Below the pieces are notes generated by a model, which made no database searches, had not been told where the DNA came from, and worked only from the letters and a program-made list of their open reading frames with translations. DNA of 64,000 nucleotides, taken from contig NZ_JACHNZ010000020.1 in assembly GCF_014199685.1 (NCBI RefSeq), forward strand, positions 1 to 64,000. The letters are read 5' to 3'. Position numbers and translations under genes: made by a program. This DNA is from Sphingosinicella soli (GTDB taxonomy: Bacteria > Pseudomonadota > Alphaproteobacteria > Sphingomonadales > Sphingomonadaceae). This document shows, one piece after another, positions 7,636 to 18,453 of this stretch; the stretch's first letter is position 1; each line of letters opens with the position of its first letter.

Positions 7636-9261
7636 ATGCTGGGGTTGATGCAGGATAGTCCGCTGCTCATCAGCGGGCTCTTGACCCACGCCGCCGCCGC
7701 GCACGGCAAGCGGCCGATCGTATCGCGCCTCGTGGATGAACCGATGTGGCGCTACGACTATGCCGGACTCGCCGCGCGCACCGCGCGTGCTGCGCATTTG
7801 CTGCGCAGCATAAGCGTGGCGCCCGGCGACCGGATCAGCTCGCTCGGCTGGAACACGCACCGCCACATGGAGCTGATGTTCGCCGCCCCCGGCATCGGCG
7901 CGGTGCTGCACACGGCGAACCCGCGCCTCACCGACGAGCAGATCGCCTACACGATCGAACATGCGGGCAGCACGATCCTGGTCTACGAGCGCAGCTTCGC
8001 CGATCTCGTCGAACGTCTGGCGGCGCTGTTGCCGCAACTCACGCGCTTCATCATGCTGAGCGATGCCGAGCATACGATCCCCGGCAGTGTGGGTGCGGAA
8101 TCCTGGGAAACGCTGATCGCGGGCCAGCCCGATACGATCGACTGGCCGCGCCTCGACGAGAATGCGGCGGCGTTCCTCTGCTACACGTCGGGCACGACTG
8201 GTCATCCCAAGGGCGTCGTCTACAGCCACCGATCGACCGTGCTCCACGCGATGGCGGCGAGCCTGACGTCGGCGTTCGGGCTCGATGTGTTCAATTGCAT
8301 CATGCCGTGCAGCAGCTTCTATCACGCGACCGGCTGGGGGCTGCCGTTCGCAGGCGCGCTGAATGGCTGCGCGTTCGCGCTGCCCTGCGACCGCATGGAC
8401 CCGGCGAGCCTGCATGAACTCGTGCTGGGTGAAGGCGTCACCTTCTCGGGCGGGGTGCCGACGATCTGGACGATGTATCTCGATTATCTCGGGCGCACCG
8501 GCGAGACCACGGCGCAGCTCCAGCGGCTGGTGATCGGCGGCTCCGCCGTGCCGCGCGCGATGGCGGAGGCGTATTCGCGCACCTACGGCGTCAAGGTGCT
8601 GCAGCTCTGGGGGATGACCGAACTCAACCCGCTCGGCGTCGTCGCGACACCGACGCCCGCGCTCGCGGAAGGCGGCGCGGATCATGTCGACGACATCATC
8701 TGGACACGGCAGGGCCGGATGCAGTTCGGCGTCGAGCTTCGCATCACCGACGAGGAGAACCGCGTCCTCCCGCACGACGGCGAGACCTCCGGCGCGCTCA
8801 AGGTGCGCGGGCCATGGACGATCGAGCGCTATTACCGCGCGGACGGCAGCACGCTCGACGAAGACGGCTGGTTCGATACCGGCGACATCGCCACCATCGA
8901 CGGCGACGGCTTCATGCGCATCACCGACCGCGCCAAGGACGTCATCAAATCGGGCGGCGAATGGATCAGCTCGATCGACATCGAGAATATCGCCGTCGGC
9001 CTACCGGGCGTGAAGGTCGCGGCGGTCGTGGGGGTGCATCACCCGAAATGGGAAGAGCGCCCGATCCTCGTGCTCGACCTCTATGAGGACGCCGACGTCA
9101 CCGAGGCGGCGATGCGCGCACACCTCGCCCCGGCCATCGCGAAATGGTGGATGCCCGACCGCATCGTCTTCGACGCCGTGCCGCTCACGGCGACCGGCAA
9201 GATCGACAAGAAGACCCTGCGCGCGCGTTATTTGAACTGTCTGGACGAGGCGGCGGGCTGA
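7636..9261 (+). CDS. acyl-CoA synthetase (AMP-forming), long/medium-chain type
   Basis: A 541-residue member of the ANL superfamily that activates a carboxylic acid with ATP and loads it on CoA. Motifs are P-loop-like [16 protein letters not shown] (about residue 180), [13 protein letters not shown], the [21 protein letters not shown] hinge, and the catalytic lysine in [14 protein letters not shown] near the C-terminus. The [10 protein letters not shown] segment is typical of fatty-acid and medium-chain ligases. It is co-transcribed with the upstream cupin. The locus thus has two ligases, this one and PaaK, suggesting two acid intermediates or products of one cleavage. The exact acid is unknown. 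Confidence 0.85.
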   Translation: MLGLMQDSPLLISGLLTHAAAAHGKRPIVSRLVDEPMWRYDYAGLAARTARAAHLLRSISVAPGDRISSLGWNTHRHMELMFAAPGIGAVLHTANPRLTDEQIAYTIEHAGSTILVYERSFADLVERLAALLPQLTRFIMLSDAEHTIPGSVGAESWETLIAGQPDTIDWPRLDENAAAFLCYTSGTTGHPKGVVYSHRSTVLHAMAASLTSAFGLDVFNCIMPCSSFYHATGWGLPFAGALNGCAFALPCDRMDPASLHELVLGEGVTFSGGVPTIWTMYLDYLGRTGETTAQLQRLVIGGSAVPRAMAEAYSRTYGVKVLQLWGMTELNPLGVVATPTPALAEGGADHVDDIIWTRQGRMQFGVELRITDEENRVLPHDGETSGALKVRGPWTIERYYRADGSTLDEDGWFDTGDIATIDGDGFMRITDRAKDVIKSGGEWISSIDIENIAVGLPGVKVAAVVGVHHPKWEERPILVLDLYEDADVTEAAMRAHLAPAIAKWWMPDRIVFDAVPLTATGKIDKKTLRARYLNCLDEAAG

Positions 9262-9282
9262 GCAGGTCGTCGTCGTATAAGG

Positions 9283-9960
9283 TCAGCCCCTGCGGCGTCT
9301 CAATCCAAGTCCTGCCAGTCCAAGGCCGAACAGCGCGAGGGTGGTGGGCTCGGGAACGGATTCGATGACGATCCGCATATCCGAGAGCCCGATGATCGTG
9401 TCGGCATAATTGTCCGTCGCAAACTGTATCCCGAGAAAGTCCGCTTTCTCCTTCAGCATCACATTGAGCAAAGCTGTAATGTCGAAGACACCGTCGAGCC
9501 CGTACGTCCCGTCGCTATCGTTCCATTCCATCTCAAAGGAATAGATTTCCGACTTTCCTACCAGTGTATAGTCGTCAAGAGTTGTTACGCCGTCCCCAGT
9601 ATAGGCGAAAATACAGTTTCGAGAATTGCCGTCGCCGTAGTGGTCGAGTGCGCTGAATCTCAGCGTGGCACTCTTCACCTTCTTCTTGACGTTAGAAATA
9701 TCAAACTCAAAGCTGGCACGATTATCGTCGGCGAAGAACCAGCCACCCATATTTCCGATCTGGCCGTAATCGGACGTACCCGCGCTCCATAAAACGGGCC
9801 CCGGTCGCGATGTATTGCAATTGTTGCCATTTTCGGGGTCATAGCCCTCCGGTATTTCTCCGACAAACGAGCCGGAAGCGGCAGGGCTCAGTATGACCGA
9901 CTTTGCAATCGCTGGCGAAGCGACACACACAGCAATCGCCGCGCACGAAAGTACACGCAT
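9283..9960 (-). CDS. PEP-CTERM sorting domain protein
   Basis: A 225-residue exported protein. It has an N-terminal signal peptide (ending about CVASPAIA) and a PEP-CTERM tail: VPEPTTLALFGLGLAGLGL followed by an Arg cluster. Such tails are recognised by an exosortase for surface sorting. The mature part has no named family, though a beta-sandwich is plausible from alternating segments. GGGGAGAC precedes the start. Base composition is lower in G+C than its neighbours, hinting at different history. No exosortase gene is in the window. It is transcriptionally separate from the flanking ligase (convergent) and paaE (93 bases upstream). Confidence 0.8.
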   Translation of the reverse strand: MRVLSCAAIAVCVASPAIAKSVILSPAASGSFVGEIPEGYDPENGNNCNTSRPGPVLWSAGTSDYGQIGNMGGWFFADDNRASFEFDISNVKKKVKSATLRFSALDHYGDGNSRNCIFAYTGDGVTTLDDYTLVGKSEIYSFEMEWNDSDGTYGLDGVFDITALLNVMLKEKADFLGIQFATDNYADTIIGLSDMRIVIESVPEPTTLALFGLGLAGLGLRRRRG

Positions 9961-10053
9961 CGTCTGTCTCCCCTGTTTGAAGGGAGGCTATGGTTAATTG
10001 ACTGTTGCGACAACGATTCGATTGGAACGCGACCGTCAGGCGTCGTCTCGAAC

Positions 10054-11133
10054 TCAGGCGTCGTAATCGACCGCGACGTCGTCGGTCATCGGCACCGCCT
10101 GGCAGGTGAGGATGTAGCCCTGCGCGACTTCTTCCGGGGAGAGGCCGTAGTTCGCCTTCATGTGCACCTCGCCGCTTGTCAGCCGGGCGCGGCACGTGGC
10201 GCAGACGCCCGCCTTGCAGGCGAACGGGGTCTGCATACCGGCGGCGCGCGCGTTTTCCAGGATGCTGCCCTGCGCGCTGTCGAAGGTGATGCGGCGGCGG
10301 CGGCCTTCCAGCGTCACCTCGACCTTGCGGCCTTCCGCCGTCTTTTCGATCTCGCGCTCCGCCGCGGCCTGCTCGTCGGTGGGGCGGTCGATGGTGAAGC
10401 GTTCCACCTTGATGCGGTCGGCGGGGACGCCTGCGGCGGTGAGCGCGGTTTCCACGGCATCCATCATCGGCCCCGGGCCGCAGATGAAGGCGGCATCGAC
10501 ATCTTCGGCGTCGATGAGGCCGCTGAGCAGTTCGGCGAGCTTTCCGGAATCGAGGCGGCCGTTGAAGAGGGCGATATCCTCGTCGTCTTCGTCTTCAAGG
10601 AAGTGGTAGGCTTCGAGCCGGTCGAGGAAGCGGTCCTTGAGCGCGGCGATTTCTTCCAGGAACATGATCTCGTTGCTGGCGCGGTTGCCGTAGAACAAGG
10701 TGAAGCGGCTTTTGGGCTCTTCCAGAAGCGTGGTCTTGAGCAGCGAGAGCACGGGCGTGATGCCCGATCCGCCCGCGAAGCCCACATAGTGCTTCTGCGC
10801 GGCGGAATCGAAATCCCACGAGAAGCTGCCGTGCGGGGGCATCACCTCGATCGTGTCGCCCGCCGCGAGCGCAGTGTTCGCCCAGCGCGAGAAACGTCCG
10901 TCGGCGATCGCCTTGATCGCGACGCGAAGCTGGCCTTCGTGCGGGGCGACGCAGAGCGAATAGTTGCGGCGCAGATCTTCGCCGCCCACGTCCGCGCGCA
11001 GCGTGATGTGCTGTCCGGCGCGGAAGGCGAAGGTCTCGCGCTCGGCTTCGGGCACGTCGAACAGGATCGAGATGGCGCTCGGCGTCTCGCGGCGGATTTC
11101 GGCGATCTTCAGCGTGTGGAAATGCGTGGACAT
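10054..11133 (-). CDS. paaE: phenylacetyl-CoA epoxidase subunit PaaE (reductase)
   Basis: This iron-sulfur flavoprotein reductase passes NADPH electrons to the PaaA di-iron centre. At 359 residues it has family length. An N-terminal FAD-binding barrel shows RRNYSLC, and an NAD(P) domain has FAGGSGITPVLSLLKT. The C-terminal plant-type 2Fe-2S domain has CKAGVCATCRARL with a fourth Cys in YILTCQAVP. It is the last gene of paaABCDE, 8 bases after paaD. The domain order (flavin, nucleotide, ferredoxin) is the usual PaaE order. I see nothing missing or abnormal. Confidence 0.95.
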   Translation of the reverse strand: MSTHFHTLKIAEIRRETPSAISILFDVPEAERETFAFRAGQHITLRADVGGEDLRRNYSLCVAPHEGQLRVAIKAIADGRFSRWANTALAAGDTIEVMPPHGSFSWDFDSAAQKHYVGFAGGSGITPVLSLLKTTLLEEPKSRFTLFYGNRASNEIMFLEEIAALKDRFLDRLEAYHFLEDEDDEDIALFNGRLDSGKLAELLSGLIDAEDVDAAFICGPGPMMDAVETALTAAGVPADRIKVERFTIDRPTDEQAAAEREIEKTAEGRKVEVTLEGRRRRITFDSAQGSILENARAAGMQTPFACKAGVCATCRARLTSGEVHMKANYGLSPEEVAQGYILTCQAVPMTDDVAVDYDA

Positions 11134-11141
11134 TCAGGGCC

Positions 11142-11609
11142 TCAATGGCATTTGAAACGGTCGAAGGGCTCAAGGCAGTCGTTGCACTGCCAGAGCGCCT
11201 TGCAGGGGGTGGAACCGAACCGGCTGATCTCGTGCGTGCTGCGCGAATTGCAGCGGGGGCAGGTGGCCGGCTCGCCGTTCATGCGGACGTCGTCGGGCGG
11301 GGGATCGATGCCGTAGGCGCGCAGTTTCTCGCGGCCCTCCGGCGTGATCCACGCCGTGGTCCACGGCGGCGACAGACAGGTTTCGACGGTGACGTCACGC
11401 ATCCCCGCCGCGTCGAGCGCCTCGCGGACGGAAAGCTGGATCACCGCAGTTGCCGGGCATCCGGTGTAGGTCGGCGTAATGAGGACGCGCGGCGGCTGGG
11501 CATCGGCGAGCACGTCGCGGATGATGCCGAGATCGACGAGCGACACCGCCGGAATCTCCGGGTCCGGTACGGAGGCGAGCACGGCCATGATGGCGCGTGC
11601 GTCGTTCAC
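11142..11609 (-). CDS. paaD: phenylacetyl-CoA epoxidase assembly protein PaaD
   Basis: A 155-residue MIP18/DUF59-family protein thought to help mature the metal centres of the epoxidase. The DUF59 part has SVPDPEIPAVSLVDLGII and TPTYTGCPA. The C-terminus has a zinc-ribbon-like set of cysteines (CPRCNS, TPCKALWQCNDC) ending FKCH. The GTG start overlaps the paaC stop in GTGA, implying translational coupling. Longer in-frame extension upstream is paaC in another frame and was discarded. It belongs to the paaABCDE transcript. Confidence 0.92.
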   Translation of the reverse strand: MNDARAIMAVLASVPDPEIPAVSLVDLGIIRDVLADAQPPRVLITPTYTGCPATAVIQLSVREALDAAGMRDVTVETCLSPPWTTAWITPEGREKLRAYGIDPPPDDVRMNGEPATCPRCNSRSTHEISRFGSTPCKALWQCNDCLEPFDRFKCH

Positions 11610-12358
11610 CAGACGGCGTCCGGATACGTGCGCGGGATATGCTGCATCACCGCGAGGATGTGCCCGAGATGTTCGGAATGATGGCCCTTGCGGCCGCCGA
11701 CGACGCCGCGCGGCAGCTGCATTTCGGGCAGGCCCGCCTCGGCAAGCACCGCCGCGACGCGCGCGTCGAAGCCCGGACGCAGCCCCGCCGGATCGACCGC
11801 GACGCCTTCGGCAACGAGCGTTTCCACGACCGCATCGGCCTGGAACAGCTCTTCGACGAAACGCCAGTGCCAATCGAGCCCGTCGATCATCCGCCTGCGG
11901 CTTTCCTCGGTGCCGTCGCCCAGACGGATCACCCAGTCGCCGGCGAGTTCGGCATGATAGGTGACTTCCTTCACCGCCTTTGCCGCGATTTCGGCGAGGC
12001 GCGCGTCCTTGGAGGCGGCGAGCCCGTCGAACAGCGCCTTCTGCCATGTCGAGAACAGGAACTGCCGCGCCATCGTGCGCGCGAAATCGCCGTTCGGCTG
12101 CTCGACCATCAGGCAGTTCGTCCACGCCATCACGTCGCGGTGAAAGGCGAGGCGATCGTCGCTGCGGCCCTTGCCTTCGACTTCGCCCGCATAGCCGAGA
12201 AACAGCTGCGCCTGACCGATGAGATCGAGCCCGATGTTGGCGAGCGAGAGATCGACTTCGACCGCAGGGGCATGGCCGCACCACTCGGAAAGCCGCTGCC
12301 CGAGCACGAGGCTGTCGTCGCCGAGACGCAGCGCATAGGAGAAGAGCGCGTTTTCCAT
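11606..12358 (-). CDS. paaC: phenylacetyl-CoA epoxidase subunit PaaC
   Basis: A 250-residue ferritin-like structural partner of PaaA in the phenylacetyl-CoA epoxidase. It has the family's SYALRLGDDSLVLGQRLSEW N-terminus, DLIGQAQLFLGYAGEVEG and the KEVTYHAELAGDWVIRLGDG helix. The start ATG overlaps the paaB stop by one base (TGATG), and its stop overlaps the paaD start, so the operon is tightly coupled. An in-frame stretch further upstream is shadow sequence over paaB. Role and length agree with known PaaC. Confidence 0.95.
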   Translation of the reverse strand: MENALFSYALRLGDDSLVLGQRLSEWCGHAPAVEVDLSLANIGLDLIGQAQLFLGYAGEVEGKGRSDDRLAFHRDVMAWTNCLMVEQPNGDFARTMARQFLFSTWQKALFDGLAASKDARLAEIAAKAVKEVTYHAELAGDWVIRLGDGTEESRRRMIDGLDWHWRFVEELFQADAVVETLVAEGVAVDPAGLRPGFDARVAAVLAEAGLPEMQLPRGVVGGRKGHHSEHLGHILAVMQHIPRTYPDAVW

Positions 12359-12642
12359 CACATGTGCTTCACGGCGTCGGGAAGGTCGTAAAACGTCGGG
12401 TGCCGGTAGACCTTGCTTTCGGCCGGTTCGAACATCGGCCCCGCCTGCTTGGGATCGGACGCCGCGATATCCGACGAACGCACCACCCACAGGCTGACGC
12501 CTTCCATGCGCCGCGTGTAGGTATCGCGCGCGTGGCGCAGCGCGATCGTCGCGTCGGGCGCATGCACCGATCCGGCGTGACGGTGCGAAAGCCCGCCCCG
12601 CGCGCGCACGAACACTTCCCAGAGAGGCCAATCGGTCTTCAT
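12358..12642 (-). CDS. paaB: phenylacetyl-CoA epoxidase subunit PaaB
   Basis: The small 94-residue bridging subunit of the PaaA-PaaC complex. Family features are the WPLWEVFVRARGGLSHRHAG N-terminus, the ALRHARDTYTRRMEGVSLW helix and the C-terminal KVYRHPTFYDLP. It lies 14 bases after paaA and overlaps paaC by one base. Length and sequence are normal for the family. Confidence 0.95.
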   Translation of the reverse strand: MKTDWPLWEVFVRARGGLSHRHAGSVHAPDATIALRHARDTYTRRMEGVSLWVVRSSDIAASDPKQAGPMFEPAESKVYRHPTFYDLPDAVKHM

Positions 12643-12656
12643 GTTTCGTCTTTCCT

Positions 12657-13643
<987 letters not shown>

Positions 13644-13668
13644 GGCGGGCTCCTTCCTCACTGTGGAC

Positions 13669-13698
13669 TTTATAATAAATCGACCGGACGGTCAATTA
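13669..13698 (-). promoter_or_regulatory. paaA promoter with embedded PaaR-type operator
   Basis: Read on the minus strand, TTGACC and TATAAA are spaced 15 bases apart and lie 26 bases or more before the paaA start. Between and overlapping them is the dyad GACCGTCCGGTC with AT-rich flanks. It matches the ACCGACCGGTCGGT-like site known for TetR-family PaaR regulators in form. Binding would block RNA polymerase, and phenylacetyl-CoA would relieve it. A paaR gene is present 5 kb away. Confidence 0.7.
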
Positions 13699-13754
13699 TT
13701 ATTTGGTCTTTCGTCGTATGGAGAAAAGGGGGGTTTGTTTGCCCCTCTCCCCGG

Positions 13755-13776
13755 CCCTCTCCCCGGCGGGCGAGGG
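13755..13776. repeat. GC-rich intergenic hairpin
   Basis: An imperfect C-rich/G-rich dyad (CCCTCTCCCC against GGCGAGGG) directly after the paaJ stop. It is part of a duplicated CCCTCTCCCCGG run. It resembles the CTCTCCC(G/C)-type elements found at two other intergenic places here. It may help end the paaJ transcript; there is no T-run. Confidence 0.45.
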
Positions 13777-13783
13777 AGGATAA

Positions 13784-14982
<1,199 letters not shown>

Positions 14983-14986
<4 letters not shown>

Positions 14987-15459
14987 TCCTGTTCCTCTTC
15001 GATCACGGGTCCGCCGATGGTGCGGCTGAGCCCCTGGAATTCAGCGATGATGCGGCCGTCTTCGCCCATGACGCTGACGGCATAAACCCCGGTGCGGCCC
15101 TTCACGGCGCGCTCCTGCGCCTCGGCGACGATCCGTTCCCCCGCGCGGCCTGCGTCGATGAAGCTGATGCTCGCGTGCTGCGCCACCGTCTGCACGTTGC
15201 GCGAATTGCAGGCATAGGCAAAGGCCGTGTCGGCGAGCAGGAACACCATGCCGCCGTGCGCCATGCCGAAGCCGTTCAGCGTACCGGGCGACAGCCGCAT
15301 CGCGACGCGCGCATAGCCTTCGCGCGCGGCTTCGATTTCCAGCCCCAGCGCGGGCGTGGTGCCTTCCTTCGCCGCCATGGCGCGCGCGATGCGCAGCGCC
15401 GTATCATCGGAGGACTGCTTTGCGGGGGGCACCGGATTCGGCTTCATCGGATCGGACAT
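14983..15459 (-). CDS. paaI: hydroxyphenylacetyl-CoA thioesterase PaaI
   Basis: A 158-residue hotdog-fold thioesterase. It removes CoA from dead-end hydroxyphenylacetyl-CoA products of the paa pathway. The signature [20 protein letters not shown] contains the catalytic Asp and the HGG loop. A core [20 protein letters not shown] strand pair follows. MSDPMKP is taken as the start; no strong ribosome binding site is present, and MKPNP four codons on is possible. It is the first gene of the paaI-paaJ pair and diverges from paaG. Confidence 0.88.
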
Positions 15460-15498
15460 GCAAAGCAGATAGCGCACGATTTCACGCTTGCCAATAAT

Positions 15499-15521
15499 TG
15501 TTCGACCGTTCATTCTATGAT
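15499..15521. promoter_or_regulatory. paaI-paaG intergenic operator and -10 element
   Basis: TGTTCGACCGTTCA fits the self-complementary pattern TGnnCGnnCGnnCA and shares the CGACCG core with the paaA operator. TATGAT follows four bases later and could be the -10 of paaG on the plus strand. I cannot assign a good -35. Position between the two divergent paa transcripts makes shared PaaR control likely. Confidence 0.45.
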
Positions 15522-15550
15522 TAACGATTTCAGATTGGGGAGGCTCCCGC

Positions 15551-16339
15551 TTGTCTTTCGAAACGATCCTTTTTGATCTCAGCGAAGGCGTCGCGACACT
15601 GACGTTGAATCGCCCGGACCGCCTGAACAGCTTCACCGTGCAGATGCACGGAGAGGTCGCGCAGGCGCTTGACCGCACCGAGAAGGAGGGCGCGCGCGCC
15701 TTGCTGCTGACGGGCGCGGGGCGCGGCTTCTGCGCGGGGCAGGATCTTTCCGACCGCGCCGTGGCGCCGGGCGACAGCGCCGTCGATCTCGGCGATTCGG
15801 TGGAGCGGTTCTACAATCCGCTGATCCGCCGCCTGAACACGATTCCCATTCCCGTCGTCTGCGCCGTGAACGGCGTCGCGGCGGGCGCGGGCGCGAACAT
15901 CGCACTTGCCTGCGACATCGTTCTTGCCGCGAAAAGCGCCAAGTTCATCCAGTCCTTCGCGGCGATCGGCCTGATCCCCGACAGCGGCGGCACATGGGTG
16001 CTGCCGCGCCTGATCGGCCAGGCGCGTGCGCTCGGCCTCGCCATCACCGGCGAGCCCCTGAGCGCGGAACGTGCCGAGGACTGGGGCCTGATCTGGAAGT
16101 GCATCGACGATGAGGCGCTGGCCGGTGAAGCACGCGCGCTCGCCGTCCGCCTCGCCGCCGGACCGACGCAGGGGCTCGCCGCGACGCGGAAGGCCATTCG
16201 CGGCGCGTGGGCGAACACGCTCGATGAAGAGCTTGAGAACGAGCGCGACCTGATGCGCCGCCTCGGCTTTTCCGCCGATTACAAGGAAGGCGTCGCCGCC
16301 TTCATGGAAAAGCGCAAACCCAAATTTACCGGCGCCTGA
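15551..16339 (+). CDS. paaG: 1,2-epoxyphenylacetyl-CoA isomerase PaaG
   Basis: This crotonase-fold enzyme isomerises ring-1,2-epoxyphenylacetyl-CoA to oxepin-CoA. It has 262 residues, with TLTLNRPDRLNSFTVQMHGE, the AGRGFCAGQDLSDR oxyanion-hole segment typical of PaaG, and AAGAGANIALACDIVLAA. IGLIPDSGGTWVLPRLIG carries the catalytic Asp. The start is TTG, with GGGGAGG 8 bases upstream. It leads the paaG-paaZ-paaR run. The PaaG assignment over a general enoyl-CoA hydratase rests on the CAGQDLSDR motif and location. Confidence 0.92.
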   Translation: MSFETILFDLSEGVATLTLNRPDRLNSFTVQMHGEVAQALDRTEKEGARALLLTGAGRGFCAGQDLSDRAVAPGDSAVDLGDSVERFYNPLIRRLNTIPIPVVCAVNGVAAGAGANIALACDIVLAAKSAKFIQSFAAIGLIPDSGGTWVLPRLIGQARALGLAITGEPLSAERAEDWGLIWKCIDDEALAGEARALAVRLAAGPTQGLAATRKAIRGAWANTLDEELENERDLMRRLGFSADYKEGVAAFMEKRKPKFTGA

Positions 16340-16362
16340 GCCGATATCGGAGCGATGACGTC

Positions 16363-18375
16363 ATGACTACGTTTCTCGAAAACTACGCCGAAGGCCGCTG
16401 GGTGAAGAGCGCGGGCGGGCTTTCGCCCATCCATTCCGCACTCACCGGCGATGTCGTTGCCGAAACCGGCAGCGACGGGCTCGATTTCGGCGGCATGGCG
16501 GAGCATGCCCGCAGGAAGGGCGGCAAGGCGCTGCGCGCGATGACCTTCCACGAGCGCGCGGTGATGCTGAAGGCGCTCGGCCAGGCGATCATGGAGCGCA
16601 AGGAAGAGCTTTACGACCTGTCGTGGGATACCGGCGCAACGCGCACCGACAGCTGGATCGATATCGAAGGCGGCGCGGGCACGCTGTTCTCCTACGCCTC
16701 CAAAGGCCGCCGCGAGCTGCCGAACGACCGCATCCTCCTCGACGGCGACACCGAAGTGCTGGCGCGCGACGGCACCTTCATTGGCCAGCACGTCTACACC
16801 TCGATGCAGGGCTTCGCGCTGCACATCAACGCGTTCAACTTCCCCGTGTGGGGCATGCTCGAAAAGCTGGGGCCGACGCTGCTCGCGGGCGTTCCGGCGA
16901 TCGTGAAGCCTGCGTCCGCCACGGCGTATGTGGCCGAGGCCGCGTTCCGCATCATGATCGAAAGCGGCGTGCTGCCCGAAGGCGCGCTGCAGTTCATCGC
17001 GGGCATGCCGGGCGATCTGTTCGACCATCTGACGGGCCAGGATTCGGTCGCCTTCACGGGATCGGCAAACACCGCCGCGAAACTGCAGCAGGTGCCGGTG
17101 ATCGCGCGCGAAGCCGTGCGCTTCACGGCGGAACGGGATTCACTGAACGCTTCGATCCTCGCGCCCGACGCGGCGCCGGGCACGCCGGAGTTCGACCTGT
17201 TCGTGAAGGAAGTCGCGCGCGAGATGACGGTGAAGGCGGGGCAGAAGTGCACCGCGATCCGCCGCGCGCTCGTGCCTGCGGGCCTGATCGATGCCGTGCA
17301 GGAAGCACTGTCGGCGCGGCTCGCCAAAACGGTGGTCGGCGATCCGCGCACCGAAGGCGTCACCATGGGCGCGCTCGTCAGCCGGGCGCAGCGCGACGAC
17401 GTGCGCGCGAAGATCGCCGAGCTTTCGGCGGTCGCGCCGGTCGTTTACGGCGACCCGAACGCGGCGGACGACGGCAAGGGCGCGTTCTTCGCGCCGGTCT
17501 TGATGCGCACCGACGATCCGTGGAAGGCGGACGCGATCCACGAGGTCGAGGCGTTCGGCCCGGTCGCGACGCTGATGCCCTATGCCGATCTCGCCGATGC
17601 GGCGGCGCTCGCCAACCACGGCAAGGGCTCGCTCGCGGTTTCGGTGTTCACGCACGACGGCGCGACCGCGCGCGAACTGCTGCTCGAATCCGGCGCATTC
17701 CATGGTCGCATGGCGTTCCTCAACCGCGAGTCCGCGAAAAGCTCGACGGGTCACGGATCGCCGCTTCCGGTGCTTGTTCACGGCGGACCCGGCCGCGCGG
17801 GCGGCGGCGAGGAAATGGGCGGCATCCGCGGCGTGAAGCACTACATGCAGCGCACCGCGCTGCAGGGCGATCCGGGGCTGCTTTCAAAAGCGCTCGGCGA
17901 ATATCTGCCCGGCGCGCCGATGCAGGAAGGCCCCGTCCACCCCTTCCGCCTGCGCCTCGGCGAGCTGGAGCCGGGCTATACGCTGAAAACCGGTTCGCGC
18001 ACGATCACGCTCGAAGACATCGAGCATTTCGCGGCCTTCACCGGCGACAATTTCTACGCGCACATGGACGAAGAGGCCGCGAAGGCGAGCCCGATCTTCG
18101 GCGGGCGCGTGGCGCACGGCTATCTGATCCTGTCGTTCGCGGCGGGTCTCTTCGTCGATGCGCCTCCGGGGCCGGTGCTCGCCAACTATGGCCTGGAGCA
18201 CCTGCGCTTCGTGAAGCCGATGAAGCCGGGCGATTCGATGAAGGTGTCGCTCACCGTGAAATCGAAATCGCAGCGTTCGCCGGAGATGGGCGAGGCGCGC
18301 TGGGCCGTGCGCGTCACCAACCAGGACGACGAGCTTTGCGCGACGTACGACCTCCTCACGATGAACGCGGTGTAA
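16363..18375 (+). CDS. paaZ: bifunctional oxepin-CoA hydrolase / dehydrosuberyl-CoA semialdehyde dehydrogenase PaaZ
   Basis: A 670-residue two-domain enzyme that opens the oxepin ring hydrolytically and oxidises the aldehyde formed with NADP. Residues 1 to about 520 are an aldehyde dehydrogenase, with FTGSANTAAKL, the Glu in FTAERDSLNA and the nucleophile Cys in KAGQKCTAIRRALVPAG. From about 545 is a MaoC-type hydratase with FTGDNFYAHMDEEAAKASPI and FGGRVAHGYLILSFAAGLFV. Both active sites look intact, so no separate semialdehyde dehydrogenase is needed. It follows paaG by 23 bases. Confidence 0.95.
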   Translation: MTTFLENYAEGRWVKSAGGLSPIHSALTGDVVAETGSDGLDFGGMAEHARRKGGKALRAMTFHERAVMLKALGQAIMERKEELYDLSWDTGATRTDSWIDIEGGAGTLFSYASKGRRELPNDRILLDGDTEVLARDGTFIGQHVYTSMQGFALHINAFNFPVWGMLEKLGPTLLAGVPAIVKPASATAYVAEAAFRIMIESGVLPEGALQFIAGMPGDLFDHLTGQDSVAFTGSANTAAKLQQVPVIAREAVRFTAERDSLNASILAPDAAPGTPEFDLFVKEVAREMTVKAGQKCTAIRRALVPAGLIDAVQEALSARLAKTVVGDPRTEGVTMGALVSRAQRDDVRAKIAELSAVAPVVYGDPNAADDGKGAFFAPVLMRTDDPWKADAIHEVEAFGPVATLMPYADLADAAALANHGKGSLAVSVFTHDGATARELLLESGAFHGRMAFLNRESAKSSTGHGSPLPVLVHGGPGRAGGGEEMGGIRGVKHYMQRTALQGDPGLLSKALGEYLPGAPMQEGPVHPFRLRLGELEPGYTLKTGSRTITLEDIEHFAAFTGDNFYAHMDEEAAKASPIFGGRVAHGYLILSFAAGLFVDAPPGPVLANYGLEHLRFVKPMKPGDSMKVSLTVKSKSQRSPEMGEARWAVRVTNQDDELCATYDLLTMNAV

Positions 18376-18453
18376 GCGGGGCGAAGCCGTTGCAGGCGCA
18401 GGGCGCTCCGCCTAGACACGGACGCTCCGGACTTCGAAACGAAAGGGGCGCGG

